DNA from: Vibrio astriarenae
GTDB taxonomy: Bacteria; Pseudomonadota; Gammaproteobacteria; Enterobacterales; Vibrionaceae
Direction: 5' to 3'
Assembly (NCBI RefSeq): GCF_010587385.1
Contig: NZ_CP047475.1
Location: 682,001 to 746,000 of the forward strand
DNA length: 64,000 bases
Made by a program: the position numbers and the translations under genes. Positions 20,705 to 30,108 of the stretch are shown piece by piece; the stretch's first letter is position 1; each line of letters starts with the position of its first letter. Below the pieces are notes generated by a model. The model ran no database searches and was not told where the DNA came from. It worked only from the letters and a program-made list of their open reading frames with translations.

Positions 20705-20881
20705 ATGTGCGTAGTGATGAATTCCAATGCGCGCATAGTAGCCATTCGATATCGGAGATACCGTGAGAGAGATCCCACGGAAATTCAAAGATTTAGTAAT
20801 TTGTTTTATGTATTCGGTTTTTATAGCTGGGATCACAGTTTGATCTCCTATAAACACGGGTTACAAGGAATTTTTATATGA
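20705..20881 (+). CDS. Possible 58-residue leader ORF overlapping recB
   Basis: An ATG at 20705 (another at 20717) opens a frame that stays open to TGA 20879-20881, overlapping the recB start as ATGA. That overlap is the typical geometry of translational coupling. The product would be basic in its first half (RYRRYRERDP) and aromatic in its second. I do not recognise it, the ribosome site is poor, and chance is quite possible. Confidence 0.25.
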   Translation: MCVVMNSNARIVAIRYRRYRERDPTEIQRFSNLFYVFGFYSWDHSLISYKHGLQGIFI

Positions 20882-23800
20882 CTAATGCTGCGCAAGGCGT
20901 GACTCCACTTAATGCGATGACTTTTCCTCTGCATGGTGCCAGACTCATCGAGGCATCGGCAGGCACAGGTAAAACCTTCACTATCGCTGGTTTGTATTTG
21001 CGTCTAATCCTAGGGCACGGTGATGAGCAGACCCGTCATCAGCAGCCGCTAACGGTTGACCAAATCTTAGTCGTGACTTTTACTGAAGCGGCAACGGCTG
21101 AGTTACGAGATCGTATTCGAGCGCGTATCCATGACGCCCGCTTGGCATTCAGTCGTGGAGTCAGTGGTGATCCGGTGATTCAGCCACTTCTCGATGAAGT
21201 TGAAGATCACAGCTCTGCGGTAGCACTGCTGTTGCAAGCGGAGCGTCAAATGGATGAGGCCGCGGTCTACACCATTCATGGTTTCTGCCAGCGCATGTTG
21301 ACGCAAAATGCCTTTGAATCAGGCAGCCGTTTTAATAATGAGTTTGTTACCGATGAGGGCATGCTCAAGGCTCAAGTGGTGGCTGACTATTGGCGTACCC
21401 AATTTTATGGACTGCCCCTGCCTTTAGCGCAGCAAGTCAGGCTGCTTTGGTCTGACCCAAGCGCCCTGCTTGGAGACATTAGCCATTATTTGAGTGGAGC
21501 ACCGTTAAAGCTGAGCGTAGAGCCAATGACAGGCGGTTTGGATAAGCTTCATCAGCAAAACCTAGCGCGCATTGATGCTCTGAAACAACAGTGGCAGAGT
21601 GCTCAACAAGACTACCAAGCGTTGATTGAAGGCTCCGGCGTTAACAAGCGCAGCTATACAAAGAAATCACTGCCAACCTGGCTAGCGGCTATTGATGCAT
21701 GGGCAGCCAATCCAACGACGGATTACAGTTACCCCGATCAGCTAGAGAAGTTTTCCCAGCAGGTGCTAGTGGAGAAATCACCGAAAGGTAATCCACCCGA
21801 GCATGGGACGTTTGCCGCGATTGATGAATTTTTGGCACAGCCCACCAGTCTCAAAGCACCGATTCTTGCTCATGCTATTGAAGTGTGTCGAGAGAAGCTG
21901 CAACAGGCTAAACATCGAAAGCAGTGGCTCTCGTTTGATGACCTACTGACCCAACTCTCCGCCTCAATGGATATGGATGAAGAGGGCTTGTTAGGTGAAC
22001 GTATTCGCACCCTTTATCCGATTGCTATGATCGATGAATTCCAAGATACCGACCCGCTGCAATACAGCATATTTGGCCGTATCTATCTGGATCACCCTGA
22101 TTGCGGTCTGTTTATGATTGGTGACCCTAAACAGGCGATTTATGGTTTCCGTGGCGCAGATATCTTCACTTACATCAAGGCGCGAAATCAGGTATCCGCG
22201 CACTACACACTCGGAACCAACTGGCGATCGAGTGCTGACATGGTGCTGTCGGTAAACCAAATCTTTGAGTTGCCGGACAGTCCGTTTATTTACGATCGTG
22301 ATATTCCATTTTTGCCTGTTAATTACAGTCCCAACGCTGATAAGCGCCATTGGACACTCGAAGGGGATCAGCAACCGGCTCTGATCTATTGGCAACAGCA
22401 ACCGGAAGATGATAAACCGCTGTCCAAAGGTGAATACCTCGATGTCATGGCGAGTGCCACAGCCAGTGAAATCCAAAAGATCCTCACGGCATCCGATAAC
22501 GGCAATGCAGAGTTGGTCAGTGGCGATAAACGTCATGCCATCCAAGCAGGTGATGTTGCAGTGTTGGTGCGCACAGGCGCAGAGGGTCAGCGAATTCAAC
22601 GCGCGCTGGCGGACCAAGGCATCGCTAGCGTCTATCTTTCCAATCGCGACAGCGTATTTAGCAGCGCAGTCGCTATGGATATTTTGCGTCTTCTTACCGC
22701 AGTACTGACGCCAGACGATGAGCGTAAGGTCAAAGCAGCACTCTCATCACGTCTGTTTGATCTGCCCATTGCTTACCTTGAGCAGCTCAATGAAGACGAG
22801 AATGAGTGGGAAGCGGTGTTAATTGAGTTCAAAGACTATCAGCAGCAGTGGTTTAACCGTGGAGTGTTGCCGATGCTGCGAGCGGTACTGAGTCAGCGCC
22901 ATCTAGCTGAGCGCTGGCTACACAGTGAGAGTGAACGTCAACTCACCGATTTTATGCACCTGAGCGAGTTGCTGCAAAATGCTGGCGCAGAGCTAGATAG
23001 CCATCAAGCCCTGTTGCGCTGGTTGAGCCAAGCGATCAGTGATGCACAGCAGGGGGTGAATGGTGGAGATGATGCCATTCAGCGTTTAGAGTCAGAGCGG
23101 AATCTCGTGCAAATCGTCACTATCCATAAATCGAAGGGCCTCGAGTATGACCTCGTCTTTCTGCCATTTGTGTTCGCCGCACGTGAGGCAAGTGAGGCGA
23201 AATACTATGATGCTGAGCAAGATCGCACCGTGTTGGATATATTAGCCAATGATGATGCACTGGCGCTGGCTGATAAAGAGCGCCTTGCAGAAGACTTACG
23301 CCTAATTTATGTCGCATTAACGCGTGCGGTTTATGCCTGTTATATTGGTGCTGCGCCTTTGAGAAATGGCCGTTCAACCAAAGAGCCCACCGGTGTGCAC
23401 AAAAGTGCGATGGGGTATTTGCTACAAAATGGTCAGCAGGGGGGGATGGCTGATCTTGCTAATGCCATTGGTGAACAGACGAAGCTCGCGAGTGTCGCTG
23501 AGCTATCACCACCAGAGTGTTTACCGAGTAAGTACGTCCCACCGACTGTCGAACAAGATGACATTGTTGCCCAAACCCTTACCCAGAACATTGATCGCCA
23601 CTGGCGTATGACCAGTTACTCTGGCTTGGTTAAGCAAGGTTCACACGGCCACAAAGAGGTGCTGGTGGATGTGGGAACCTTTGATGTTGATTCTGCCGAT
23701 GAAGCTCAGCAAGACGATGAAGAACAAGCACTCTCTATCTTTAATTTTCCGCGTGGTGCACAGCCAGGCACTTTCTTGCATGCTCTGTTTGAAGAGGTAG

Positions 23801-24477
23801 AGTATACCCAGCTCGCCACCGAGGCACGTAACACGGCGATTATCTTAGACTTGATGAAGCAGTCTTCGATAGATGAGCAGTGGCTCCCGGTGCTGCAAAA
23901 CATGGTGGACACCGTGTTAGCCACCCCATTGGATGGTCAACAGATGCGCTTGAAAGACAGCAAGCCGTCGCAACGTTTAGTCGAGATGGAGTTTATGCTA
24001 CCGATTAAGCTGCTCTCTGCGCCTGCGCTTAATCGTGTGATAAAACACCATGATTCGCTGTCAGCTCGCACCGGAGATCTTGGCTTCCAAACCGTGCAAG
24101 GCATGCTTAAGGGCTTTATTGATTTGGTGTTTGAGTATCAAGGCAAATATTACGTGCTTGATTGGAAGTCGAACCATCTTGGTGATCAGATTGACGATTA
24201 TCATTCCGCCGCACTAAGTCATTCAATGGCGGATCACCGCTATGATTTGCAATACCAAATCTATTCACTCGCACTGCATCGCTTCTTGAATAGCCGTATC
24301 CCGAATTACGATTATGAACACCACTTTGGTGGCGTTTATTATGTCTTCTTGCGTGGTGTGGATGGACAGAGCGACAACGGTATCTTCTCCGCTAAACCGA
24401 GTTTAGCCATGCTTAACGACCTAAATGATTTGATTGATGACAGCCTTGAGTCAAGCTCACTTGAGGAGAGTAAATAA
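20878..24477 (+). CDS. recB: Exodeoxyribonuclease V beta subunit RecB
   Basis: The 1199-residue RecB has an N-terminal UvrD-type helicase with Walker A ASAGTGKTFTIAGLYLRL (from residue 25), YTIHGFCQRML, IDEFQDTDPLQYSIF and TIHKSKGLEYDLVFLPF. The C-terminal nuclease has the GFIDLVFEY...VLDWKSNH motif (D1095, K1097). It is the 3'-5' motor and sole nuclease of RecBCD. The start is preceded by AAGGA. The stop overlaps the recD start by one base. Confidence 0.96.
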   Translation: MTNAAQGVTPLNAMTFPLHGARLIEASAGTGKTFTIAGLYLRLILGHGDEQTRHQQPLTVDQILVVTFTEAATAELRDRIRARIHDARLAFSRGVSGDPVIQPLLDEVEDHSSAVALLLQAERQMDEAAVYTIHGFCQRMLTQNAFESGSRFNNEFVTDEGMLKAQVVADYWRTQFYGLPLPLAQQVRLLWSDPSALLGDISHYLSGAPLKLSVEPMTGGLDKLHQQNLARIDALKQQWQSAQQDYQALIEGSGVNKRSYTKKSLPTWLAAIDAWAANPTTDYSYPDQLEKFSQQVLVEKSPKGNPPEHGTFAAIDEFLAQPTSLKAPILAHAIEVCREKLQQAKHRKQWLSFDDLLTQLSASMDMDEEGLLGERIRTLYPIAMIDEFQDTDPLQYSIFGRIYLDHPDCGLFMIGDPKQAIYGFRGADIFTYIKARNQVSAHYTLGTNWRSSADMVLSVNQIFELPDSPFIYDRDIPFLPVNYSPNADKRHWTLEGDQQPALIYWQQQPEDDKPLSKGEYLDVMASATASEIQKILTASDNGNAELVSGDKRHAIQAGDVAVLVRTGAEGQRIQRALADQGIASVYLSNRDSVFSSAVAMDILRLLTAVLTPDDERKVKAALSSRLFDLPIAYLEQLNEDENEWEAVLIEFKDYQQQWFNRGVLPMLRAVLSQRHLAERWLHSESERQLTDFMHLSELLQNAGAELDSHQALLRWLSQAISDAQQGVNGGDDAIQRLESERNLVQIVTIHKSKGLEYDLVFLPFVFAAREASEAKYYDAEQDRTVLDILANDDALALADKERLAEDLRLIYVALTRAVYACYIGAAPLRNGRSTKEPTGVHKSAMGYLLQNGQQGGMADLANAIGEQTKLASVAELSPPECLPSKYVPPTVEQDDIVAQTLTQNIDRHWRMTSYSGLVKQGSHGHKEVLVDVGTFDVDSADEAQQDDEEQALSIFNFPRGAQPGTFLHALFEEVEYTQLATEARNTAIILDLMKQSSIDEQWLPVLQNMVDTVLATPLDGQQMRLKDSKPSQRLVEMEFMLPIKLLSAPALNRVIKHHDSLSARTGDLGFQTVQGMLKGFIDLVFEYQGKYYVLDWKSNHLGDQIDDYHSAALSHSMADHRYDLQYQIYSLALHRFLNSRIPNYDYEHHFGGVYYVFLRGVDGQSDNGIFSAKPSLAMLNDLNDLIDDSLESSSLEESK

Positions 24478-26567
24478 TGGAAAAACGAACCAGTTGGCAA
24501 TGGGCACAGTGGCTGTTGTCTAAAGGCTTTCTTCGACAGCTTGATATCCAGTTAGCCAATGTCCTTCGTCGTCATGGTGCCAGTGATGAGGTCGCTCTGC
24601 TTGCCTCGATAACCAGCGCAGAGGTGGGTAAAGGGCATATCTGCCTAGCCGTCGAGGCTCAGAACAATGGACAATTATGGTCTGAACGATTGGGACTGTT
24701 TGGTGAAAATGCGGCTGCCTTTGTCGTGGATATGGATGCAATTGATTGGCCAGCTCAGGTTAAGGCCAGTAGTTTGGTCTCGCAAAGTGATTCTGGCAAT
24801 CAACCTTTGGTTTTTGATGCAGGGTTACTCTATCTACAGCGCTATTGGCAGTATGAACAGAAATTGGCTAATCGCTTGAAGTCTCTTGCAACCGTGGTCT
24901 CTTTAGATCGCAGTGAGCAGGAGCGCTTGCGCAGTGAGTTGGATCACCTGTTTGCTCGCCAATACAGCTATTTGCTCGCTGATTTAGACAAGGCGCGTGG
25001 CAACAATCAAAATACACTCAATCATCGTAAGATGTTGGCATTCGACCACCTTGATATCGTTGATGATGAGGGATTGGATTGGAGTGCGATTGATGAGGCT
25101 TTGTCTGGTGCAAACAGTGTCAATGACTTGCTTGTACTCGACCAGTTAGTGCCTCTCAAGCATTGCGTGAGCTGGCAAAAAGTCGCGGCATCTGCCGCAT
25201 TGACTCGCCGCTTTACTGTGATTTCGGGCGGCCCGGGAACGGGTAAAACCACCACCGTCACTAAATTGCTCACGGTATTGCTGCAACAAGCACAACAGCG
25301 CGGAGAGTCTCCAACGATAAAATTGGTCGCCCCAACCGGTAAAGCAGCAGCGCGTCTCACCGAATCGATTGGTAATGCGGTACAAGAGTTGCCTATTGAC
25401 CCAAGCCTCAAAGACAAGATTCCGACCGACGCCAGCACCATTCACCGACTGCTTGGCGCCATCCCTAATAGTGTTGAGTTTCGTCATAACAAACACAATC
25501 CACTACACCTAGATGTGCTAGTGGTGGATGAGGCATCGATGGTGGATTTACCGATGATGTATCGATTGGCCGAGGCGCTGCCTGATCATGCCCGCTTGAT
25601 TCTGCTTGGTGATAAAGACCAGTTATCTTCGGTTGAGGCGGGTGCCGTGCTTGGTGACATCTTCTCTTATCACGCGCAAGGCTACAGTGAAGCCCAAGGT
25701 GAAACTCTGGCAGAGCTCACGAGTTTTGACTCATTGAAGACACAAGCGAGTGGCGCGGTTAGCCTTGCCGATTGTTTGTGCATGCTGCAAAAAAGCTATC
25801 GTTTCGACGCGCGCTCAGGTATCGGTCAGTTGGCAAAAGCGATTAACTCAGGTAATAAAGCGCGAGTTACCCAAGTCTGGAATAGTGACTTCTCGGATAT
25901 TCAGCACTTTCCCCTCAGCGCGGATAACTATACCCAGCTACTGACGACGCTTACACAAGAGTATGCTCACTACTTAAATATGATAGAGCGTGAGGGGATG
26001 AGTGAGGATTTAGCGCAAAAGGCGAAAGCGGTTTTGCGTCAGTTTGGTCAATGTCGATTGCTTTGCGCGGTGCGTGAGGGAGACTTTGGTGTTCAAGGGC
26101 TTAACGAGCGCATTGAGCGCAGTTTGAATCACCGAGGTCTTATTACTAAACGCGAAGAGCTATGGTATGCAGGTCGCCCAGTGATGGTAACGCGCAATGA
26201 TGCGAGTAGTGGTTTGTTTAACGGTGATATCGGTATCTGTTTGCCTGTGTTCGAAGAAGACCGAACTCGGCTAAAAGTCTTTTTTGAGCTGCCAGATGGC
26301 TCAGTAAAAGCGATTCTTCCAAGTCGTGTTCCAGAGCATGAAACCGCCTTTGCGATGACAATTCACAAGTCTCAGGGTAGTGAATTTGCCTTTACCCTAA
26401 TGATTCTGCCACCTGACTTTAGTCCGATACTGACTCGTGAGCTTATCTACACGGGTGTCACTCGCGCAAAATCTCGATTGGCATTGTATGCCGATGAGGC
26501 GGTGATGAATCGAGGGATACAAACTCGCACAGAGCGACATAGTGGTTTAATCGCGCGGCTTAAATAG
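24477..26567 (+). CDS. recD: Exodeoxyribonuclease V alpha subunit RecD
   Basis: The 696-residue superfamily 1B helicase RecD is the 5'-3' motor of RecBCD. Walker A (SGGPGTGKTTTV) lies near residue 251, motif II near LVVDEASMVDLPMM, and motif VI near IYTGVTRAKSRLAL. Residues 1-200 form the RecB-interacting region. It starts within TAATG shared with recB, so the subunits are made stoichiometrically. Confidence 0.95.
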   Translation: MEKRTSWQWAQWLLSKGFLRQLDIQLANVLRRHGASDEVALLASITSAEVGKGHICLAVEAQNNGQLWSERLGLFGENAAAFVVDMDAIDWPAQVKASSLVSQSDSGNQPLVFDAGLLYLQRYWQYEQKLANRLKSLATVVSLDRSEQERLRSELDHLFARQYSYLLADLDKARGNNQNTLNHRKMLAFDHLDIVDDEGLDWSAIDEALSGANSVNDLLVLDQLVPLKHCVSWQKVAASAALTRRFTVISGGPGTGKTTTVTKLLTVLLQQAQQRGESPTIKLVAPTGKAAARLTESIGNAVQELPIDPSLKDKIPTDASTIHRLLGAIPNSVEFRHNKHNPLHLDVLVVDEASMVDLPMMYRLAEALPDHARLILLGDKDQLSSVEAGAVLGDIFSYHAQGYSEAQGETLAELTSFDSLKTQASGAVSLADCLCMLQKSYRFDARSGIGQLAKAINSGNKARVTQVWNSDFSDIQHFPLSADNYTQLLTTLTQEYAHYLNMIEREGMSEDLAQKAKAVLRQFGQCRLLCAVREGDFGVQGLNERIERSLNHRGLITKREELWYAGRPVMVTRNDASSGLFNGDIGICLPVFEEDRTRLKVFFELPDGSVKAILPSRVPEHETAFAMTIHKSQGSEFAFTLMILPPDFSPILTRELIYTGVTRAKSRLALYADEAVMNRGIQTRTERHSGLIARLK

Positions 26568-26570
26568 AAC

Positions 26571-26605
26571 AAAGGGCTAAACAGTATGACTGTTTAGCCC
26601 TTTTA
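26571..26605. terminator. Terminator after recD (bidirectional)
   Basis: A perfect 15-bp stem (AAAGGGCTAAACAGT, 26571-26585; ACTGTTTAGCCCTTT, 26589-26603) has a 3-base loop and T/A tracts at both ends. It serves recD and the leftward small gene that follows. Confidence 0.9.
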
Positions 26606-26623
26606 GCGACAAGCGAAGTGTCG

Positions 26624-26803
26624 TTAATCGAATGCTTCAGTGAAGGTGATGTTACTAATCTGGTACTTCACCTGATAATTCATGATAAATGCTTTTAGTC
26701 CTTCAGAGACAGGAAAGACACAATGTACCTCTTTGCCTTGAAGCAGACGGTTATCTGCCATATCCCAGAAGCTTTGTAGTGAGTTACAAATGATCGTTTT
26801 CAT
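26624..26803 (-). CDS. Uncharacterised 59-residue protein
   Basis: An ATG at 26803 opens 59 codons ending at TAA (26624). The product begins MKTIICNSLQSFWDMADNRL and contains GKEVHCVFPVSEGLKAF. Composition and codon use look like a real globular small protein with two cysteines. A strong terminator sits directly downstream on its own strand, which supports transcription. I do not recognise a family. A weak ribosome site (AAGAGC) precedes it. Confidence 0.65.
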   Translation of the reverse strand: MKTIICNSLQSFWDMADNRLLQGKEVHCVFPVSEGLKAFIMNYQVKYQISNITFTEAFD

Positions 26804-26973
26804 AAATTGCTCTTAGTTGGTGTACTTAAAAGCAATCCTTGCAGAGTGACAGTGATAGACTGTCGATATGAACCTTCATTCACTTCAATGTGATTTGGTT
26901 CAAACAGTAGTCAGTTTGTAACGTAAAATAAAGCTTCTTTTTCAATTTATTCGTCGGTGTAAGTGTCATGAAT

Positions 26974-27001
26974 GAGAAAGCGCCTTTGGTTAGGCTTTCT
27001 C
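26974..27001 (-). terminator. Hairpin after argA
   Basis: GAGAAAGC (26974-26981) pairs with GCTTTCTC (26994-27001) directly after the argA stop codon. The following bases on the minus strand are only partly T-rich, so termination is moderate in confidence. Confidence 0.45.
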
Positions 27002-27003
27002 TT

Positions 27004-28338
27004 TCATAAATTGAGTGACAGAACCTTCGAGCGCCTTTGGTAGTTATACAGATTTTGCTTCTCTATCGGCAACTGATTGACACTCATCTCGACAAAACCT
27101 TGCTCCCTAAACCAGTGAAGACTATGGGTAGTGAGGACAAAAATCTGCTCAATACTTGCTTGTCGCGCCTCATTACGCATGTGATTTAGTAGCAGCAGCC
27201 CGCGGTTACCATCACGATATTCTGGGTGTATCGCCATACACGCCATCTCAGCCATGTGATCATTGTGGTATGGATACAGCGCCGCGCAGCCGATCACTAA
27301 ACCGTCTTTTTCAACGATGGTGAACTGATGGATCTCGCGTTCGAGTTGCTCTCTAGAGCGCCGGACCAAAACGCCTTGCTCTTCCAGTGGTTGAATGAGG
27401 TCCATAATGCCACCGATATCATCTATCTGTGCATGCCTTACTTGCTCCGCGCTCTCCATCACCACTTGCGTCCCAATACCATCAAAAGAGAACAGCTCTT
27501 GGATCAGTGCACCATCTTCCTTATAACTCACTAGATGTGAACGAGGTACGCCAGCACGGCAAGCGGTGATCGCCGCTTTTAAGAATCGTGTCGAACCTGT
27601 CGAACGGTGTGGGTCTTCAGCAAGGTATTGAGTGAGGTAGTGTTCAGCTTGGGTGGGAAATAGCTCTGCAATCGCATTGCCGTTTTCATCGATGATACCT
27701 TGCTCAGAGCAGAGTCCGATTAATTTATCCGCTTTCAGACGTGTTGCGACTTGAGTGGCCACCTCTTCAGAAAGTAGGTTAAAGCTCTCACCAGTGACTG
27801 AACTTGCGACAGGGCCGAGAAGGACGATAGAACCTTGGTCTAGCATTCGGTTGATGCCCTCAATATCGATCCGTCGCACCTTTCCACTATGGCAGTAGTC
27901 TACACCTTCATCGACACCTAATGGCTGAGCAATCACAAAATTACCACTCACAACGTTGAGCTGGGTGCCTGCCATCGGAGTGTTGTTGAGGCTCAGTGAG
28001 AGTTGTGCAGTAATGGCAAGTTGCAACTGCCCTGACGCTTGCATTACTAAACCTAGCGCTTGCTCGTCAGTGACTCGAACCCCTTTGTGATAAGGCGTTT
28101 CCATCTCAAAGCCCTGTAAAATCGTATTTATCTGTGGGCGACAGCCATGCACAAGAACAATGCGTACTCCTAGGCTATGGAGTAGAGCAAGATCGCTGAT
28201 AATATTGGTAAAATTTTTGTCAGCAACAGCTTCACCACCAATCATGAACACCATGGTTTTACCACGGTGAGCGTTAACATACGGCGTTGACTGGCGGAAG
28301 CCTTTAACTAGGGCAGTATTACGAATTTTCACTACCAC
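27004..28338 (-). CDS. argA: Amino-acid N-acetyltransferase (N-acetylglutamate synthase) ArgA
   Basis: This 444-residue enzyme makes N-acetylglutamate, the first step of arginine synthesis. The N-terminal amino-acid-kinase domain ([29 protein letters not shown]) senses arginine. The C-terminal GNAT domain ([20 protein letters not shown]) carries out acetyl transfer. This is the classic ArgA two-domain form rather than the short GNAT fused to ArgH in some marine bacteria. Tandem ARG boxes precede the start. Confidence 0.95.
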   Translation of the reverse strand: MVVKIRNTALVKGFRQSTPYVNAHRGKTMVFMIGGEAVADKNFTNIISDLALLHSLGVRIVLVHGCRPQINTILQGFEMETPYHKGVRVTDEQALGLVMQASGQLQLAITAQLSLSLNNTPMAGTQLNVVSGNFVIAQPLGVDEGVDYCHSGKVRRIDIEGINRMLDQGSIVLLGPVASSVTGESFNLLSEEVATQVATRLKADKLIGLCSEQGIIDENGNAIAELFPTQAEHYLTQYLAEDPHRSTGSTRFLKAAITACRAGVPRSHLVSYKEDGALIQELFSFDGIGTQVVMESAEQVRHAQIDDIGGIMDLIQPLEEQGVLVRRSREQLEREIHQFTIVEKDGLVIGCAALYPYHNDHMAEMACMAIHPEYRDGNRGLLLLNHMRNEARQASIEQIFVLTTHSLHWFREQGFVEMSVNQLPIEKQNLYNYQRRSKVLSLNL

Positions 28339-28344
28339 GCTCCT

Positions 28345-28383
28345 TGTGAATATTTATGTTTTTATTTTGCGTATATATTCTGG
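28345..28383 (-). promoter_or_regulatory. Tandem ARG boxes (ArgR operator) of argA
   Basis: Two 18-base ARG-like boxes (28345-28362, starting TGTGAATATTTAT; 28366-28383, ending ATATATTCTGG) are separated by 3 bases. A 21-base period is the standard layout for an ArgR hexamer. Each box has one good half and one degenerate half. They start 7 bases upstream of the argA ATG, where ArgR would block transcription. Confidence 0.6.
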
Positions 28384-28502
28384 ATTTCGCAAGTGTTTTC
28401 TTGTTTATGGTGCTATGTCATAGATTTAGAGATGGTATGACCTATTTGTGTCAAATCTTTTGCGTATAATTGACGGTCTTATGAGGAAAGAGTGGTACAA
28501 AG

Positions 28503-28907
28503 ATGAGTAATGAAAAGGCATCTAAACGCAAGGCGATCGAACGGATATTGATTGCGTTTGCGGTTGTCACTTCGCTGATTGCAGGGGCTTTGTACCTTGA
28601 CCTATATGGTCGAATGCAAGAGTCAAAATACCCAAAAGAAAAGGTATTTGGAACCTGGGTCGAAATGGAAGTGGCGAATCATGTGCAAGACCGTTTTACA
28701 TTGAGTGAAGTTGGTGTAATGCGTCGAGGTCGGGTTGTGGCAACAGACTTTGTATTCACTGGTCGCCACCTTGAGTTTAAAGAGGGAGACCGGACAGTGC
28801 GCTATCGCATGCTCAATATGGAAGATACTGAGATGATCCTGGATTCAGATGCGCTTTATACCCCCACTTACAGAAACATTGAGCGTTACTCAAACGAACT
28901 CAGATAA
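28503..28907 (+). CDS. DUF2850-like membrane-anchored protein
   Basis: This 134-residue protein has one N-terminal membrane helix (about residues 14-32, ILIAFAVVTSLIAGALYLDL) and a small exported domain beginning EKVFGTWVEMEVA. The layout fits the vibrio DUF2850 family, which has no assigned function; the family name is from recall. It precedes mltA by 10 bases and is probably cotranscribed, so a cell-envelope role is likely but unproven. Confidence 0.7.
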   Translation: MSNEKASKRKAIERILIAFAVVTSLIAGALYLDLYGRMQESKYPKEKVFGTWVEMEVANHVQDRFTLSEVGVMRRGRVVATDFVFTGRHLEFKEGDRTVRYRMLNMEDTEMILDSDALYTPTYRNIERYSNELR

Positions 28908-28917
28908 GGAAATAACA

Positions 28918-30024
28918 TTGAACAAATCTCTCGTTTTTGCTGCATCATTTCTGGCGCTAGCTGGCTGTGCGCAGAGCCCAGATACTGACAGAGCCCAGCA
29001 ATACGTTGATAGCGAGTTTGGCACAATACTCAATCGCGTTGACCAAATTCAATCAGATAGCCCGCGTGACTATACTAAGTTTGCTGCTCAAGCAGAGCAG
29101 GTCGTGGTGAACTCACCGTCAATGGCGAATAATTTTGAGGGGCTTTATCAGCAGCTTAATGATTGGGTCTTGCAGTCTGGTGATCCTACTGAGCTTGCCA
29201 GCTATGGTGTTCAAGCTGCGCAATTGGGCGGTGGAGATTCTCAAGGAAATGTACTTTTTACTGGCTACTTTTCTCCGGTGATGGAACTTCGCCATGAAAC
29301 GAATGATGAGTTTCGATACCCTGTTTATAGCAAGCCAGACTGTGATAATGATTGTCCGACGCGCGCCGAGATTTATGCTGGTGCATTAGAGGGGCAAGGT
29401 TTGGAGCTTGGTTATGCCAATAACCAAATCGATCCTTTTATCATGGAAGTGCAGGGTAGTGGATTTGTTCATTTTCAAGATGACGACACACTGGAGTACT
29501 TTGCTTACGGCGGTAAAAACAACCGTGCTTATGTGAGTATTGGTCGTGTTCTGATTGAACGCGGTGAAGTGGCGCGTGAGGATATGTCTCTCAAAGCGAT
29601 CAAAGATTGGGTGTTAGCGAATGAGCCTGATGTCGTGCAAGAGCTACTTGAACAGAACCCTTCCTTTGTTTTCTTTACGCCAAGAGACTCTGCCCCCGTA
29701 ACGGGGACTGCTGGCATCCCTCTCATGCCGATGGCGTCAGTGGCAGGGGATAGAACCATTCTTCCTATGGGCACACCAATTTTGGCAGAAGTGCCTTTGT
29801 TGAAGCCAGATGGCTCATGGAGTGGCGCGCATCAGTTGAGACTGCTCATCGTGTTAGATACGGGTGGAGCGGTGAAGCAAAACCACCTCGACCTCTATCA
29901 TGGTATGGGTGCGCGCGCAGGCACAGAAGCTGGGCACTACAAGCACTTTGGCCGCGTGTGGAAGCTAGGGTTAGAAAACTCACCAAGCCAATCACCTTGG
30001 GCATTGCCACCTGAAAAACCTTAG
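28918..30024 (+). CDS. mltA: Membrane-bound lytic murein transglycosylase A
   Basis: This 368-residue lipoprotein starts at TTG 28918 (MNKSLVFAASFLALAGC, lipobox LAGC, Cys17). The frame is open upstream but the signal peptide fixes the start. The MltA domain (FTGYFSPVMELRHET, then FIMEVQGSGFVHFQDDDT) is followed by the C-terminal 3D domain with catalytic aspartate (LLIVLDTGGAVKQNHLDLYH). It cleaves peptidoglycan glycan strands to 1,6-anhydro ends from the outer membrane. It ends at a strong terminator. Confidence 0.94.
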   Translation: MNKSLVFAASFLALAGCAQSPDTDRAQQYVDSEFGTILNRVDQIQSDSPRDYTKFAAQAEQVVVNSPSMANNFEGLYQQLNDWVLQSGDPTELASYGVQAAQLGGGDSQGNVLFTGYFSPVMELRHETNDEFRYPVYSKPDCDNDCPTRAEIYAGALEGQGLELGYANNQIDPFIMEVQGSGFVHFQDDDTLEYFAYGGKNNRAYVSIGRVLIERGEVAREDMSLKAIKDWVLANEPDVVQELLEQNPSFVFFTPRDSAPVTGTAGIPLMPMASVAGDRTILPMGTPILAEVPLLKPDGSWSGAHQLRLLIVLDTGGAVKQNHLDLYHGMGARAGTEAGHYKHFGRVWKLGLENSPSQSPWALPPEKP

Positions 30025-30052
30025 TGAGAATGCTAGGGTCTAGACATTTGCT

Positions 30053-30088
30053 AAAAGAGTGCGTATAAATCGCACTCTTTTCTTTTTC
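30053..30088 (+). terminator. mltA terminator
   Basis: AAAAGAGTGCG (30053-30063) pairs with CGCACTCTTTT (30071-30081) around a 7-base loop, followed by CTTTTTC. It separates mltA from tcdA. Confidence 0.88.
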
Positions 30089-30108
30089 TGCTTGTGATAG
30101 GAACCGAT

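Noticed and set aside
21991-22617. 208-codon minus-strand frame inside recB
   Set aside because: It is wholly antisense to conserved helicase motifs and is a codon-bias shadow.
28849-28917. Upstream extension of mltA
   Set aside because: The lipoprotein signal peptide begins at 28918, and the extension overlaps the previous gene.
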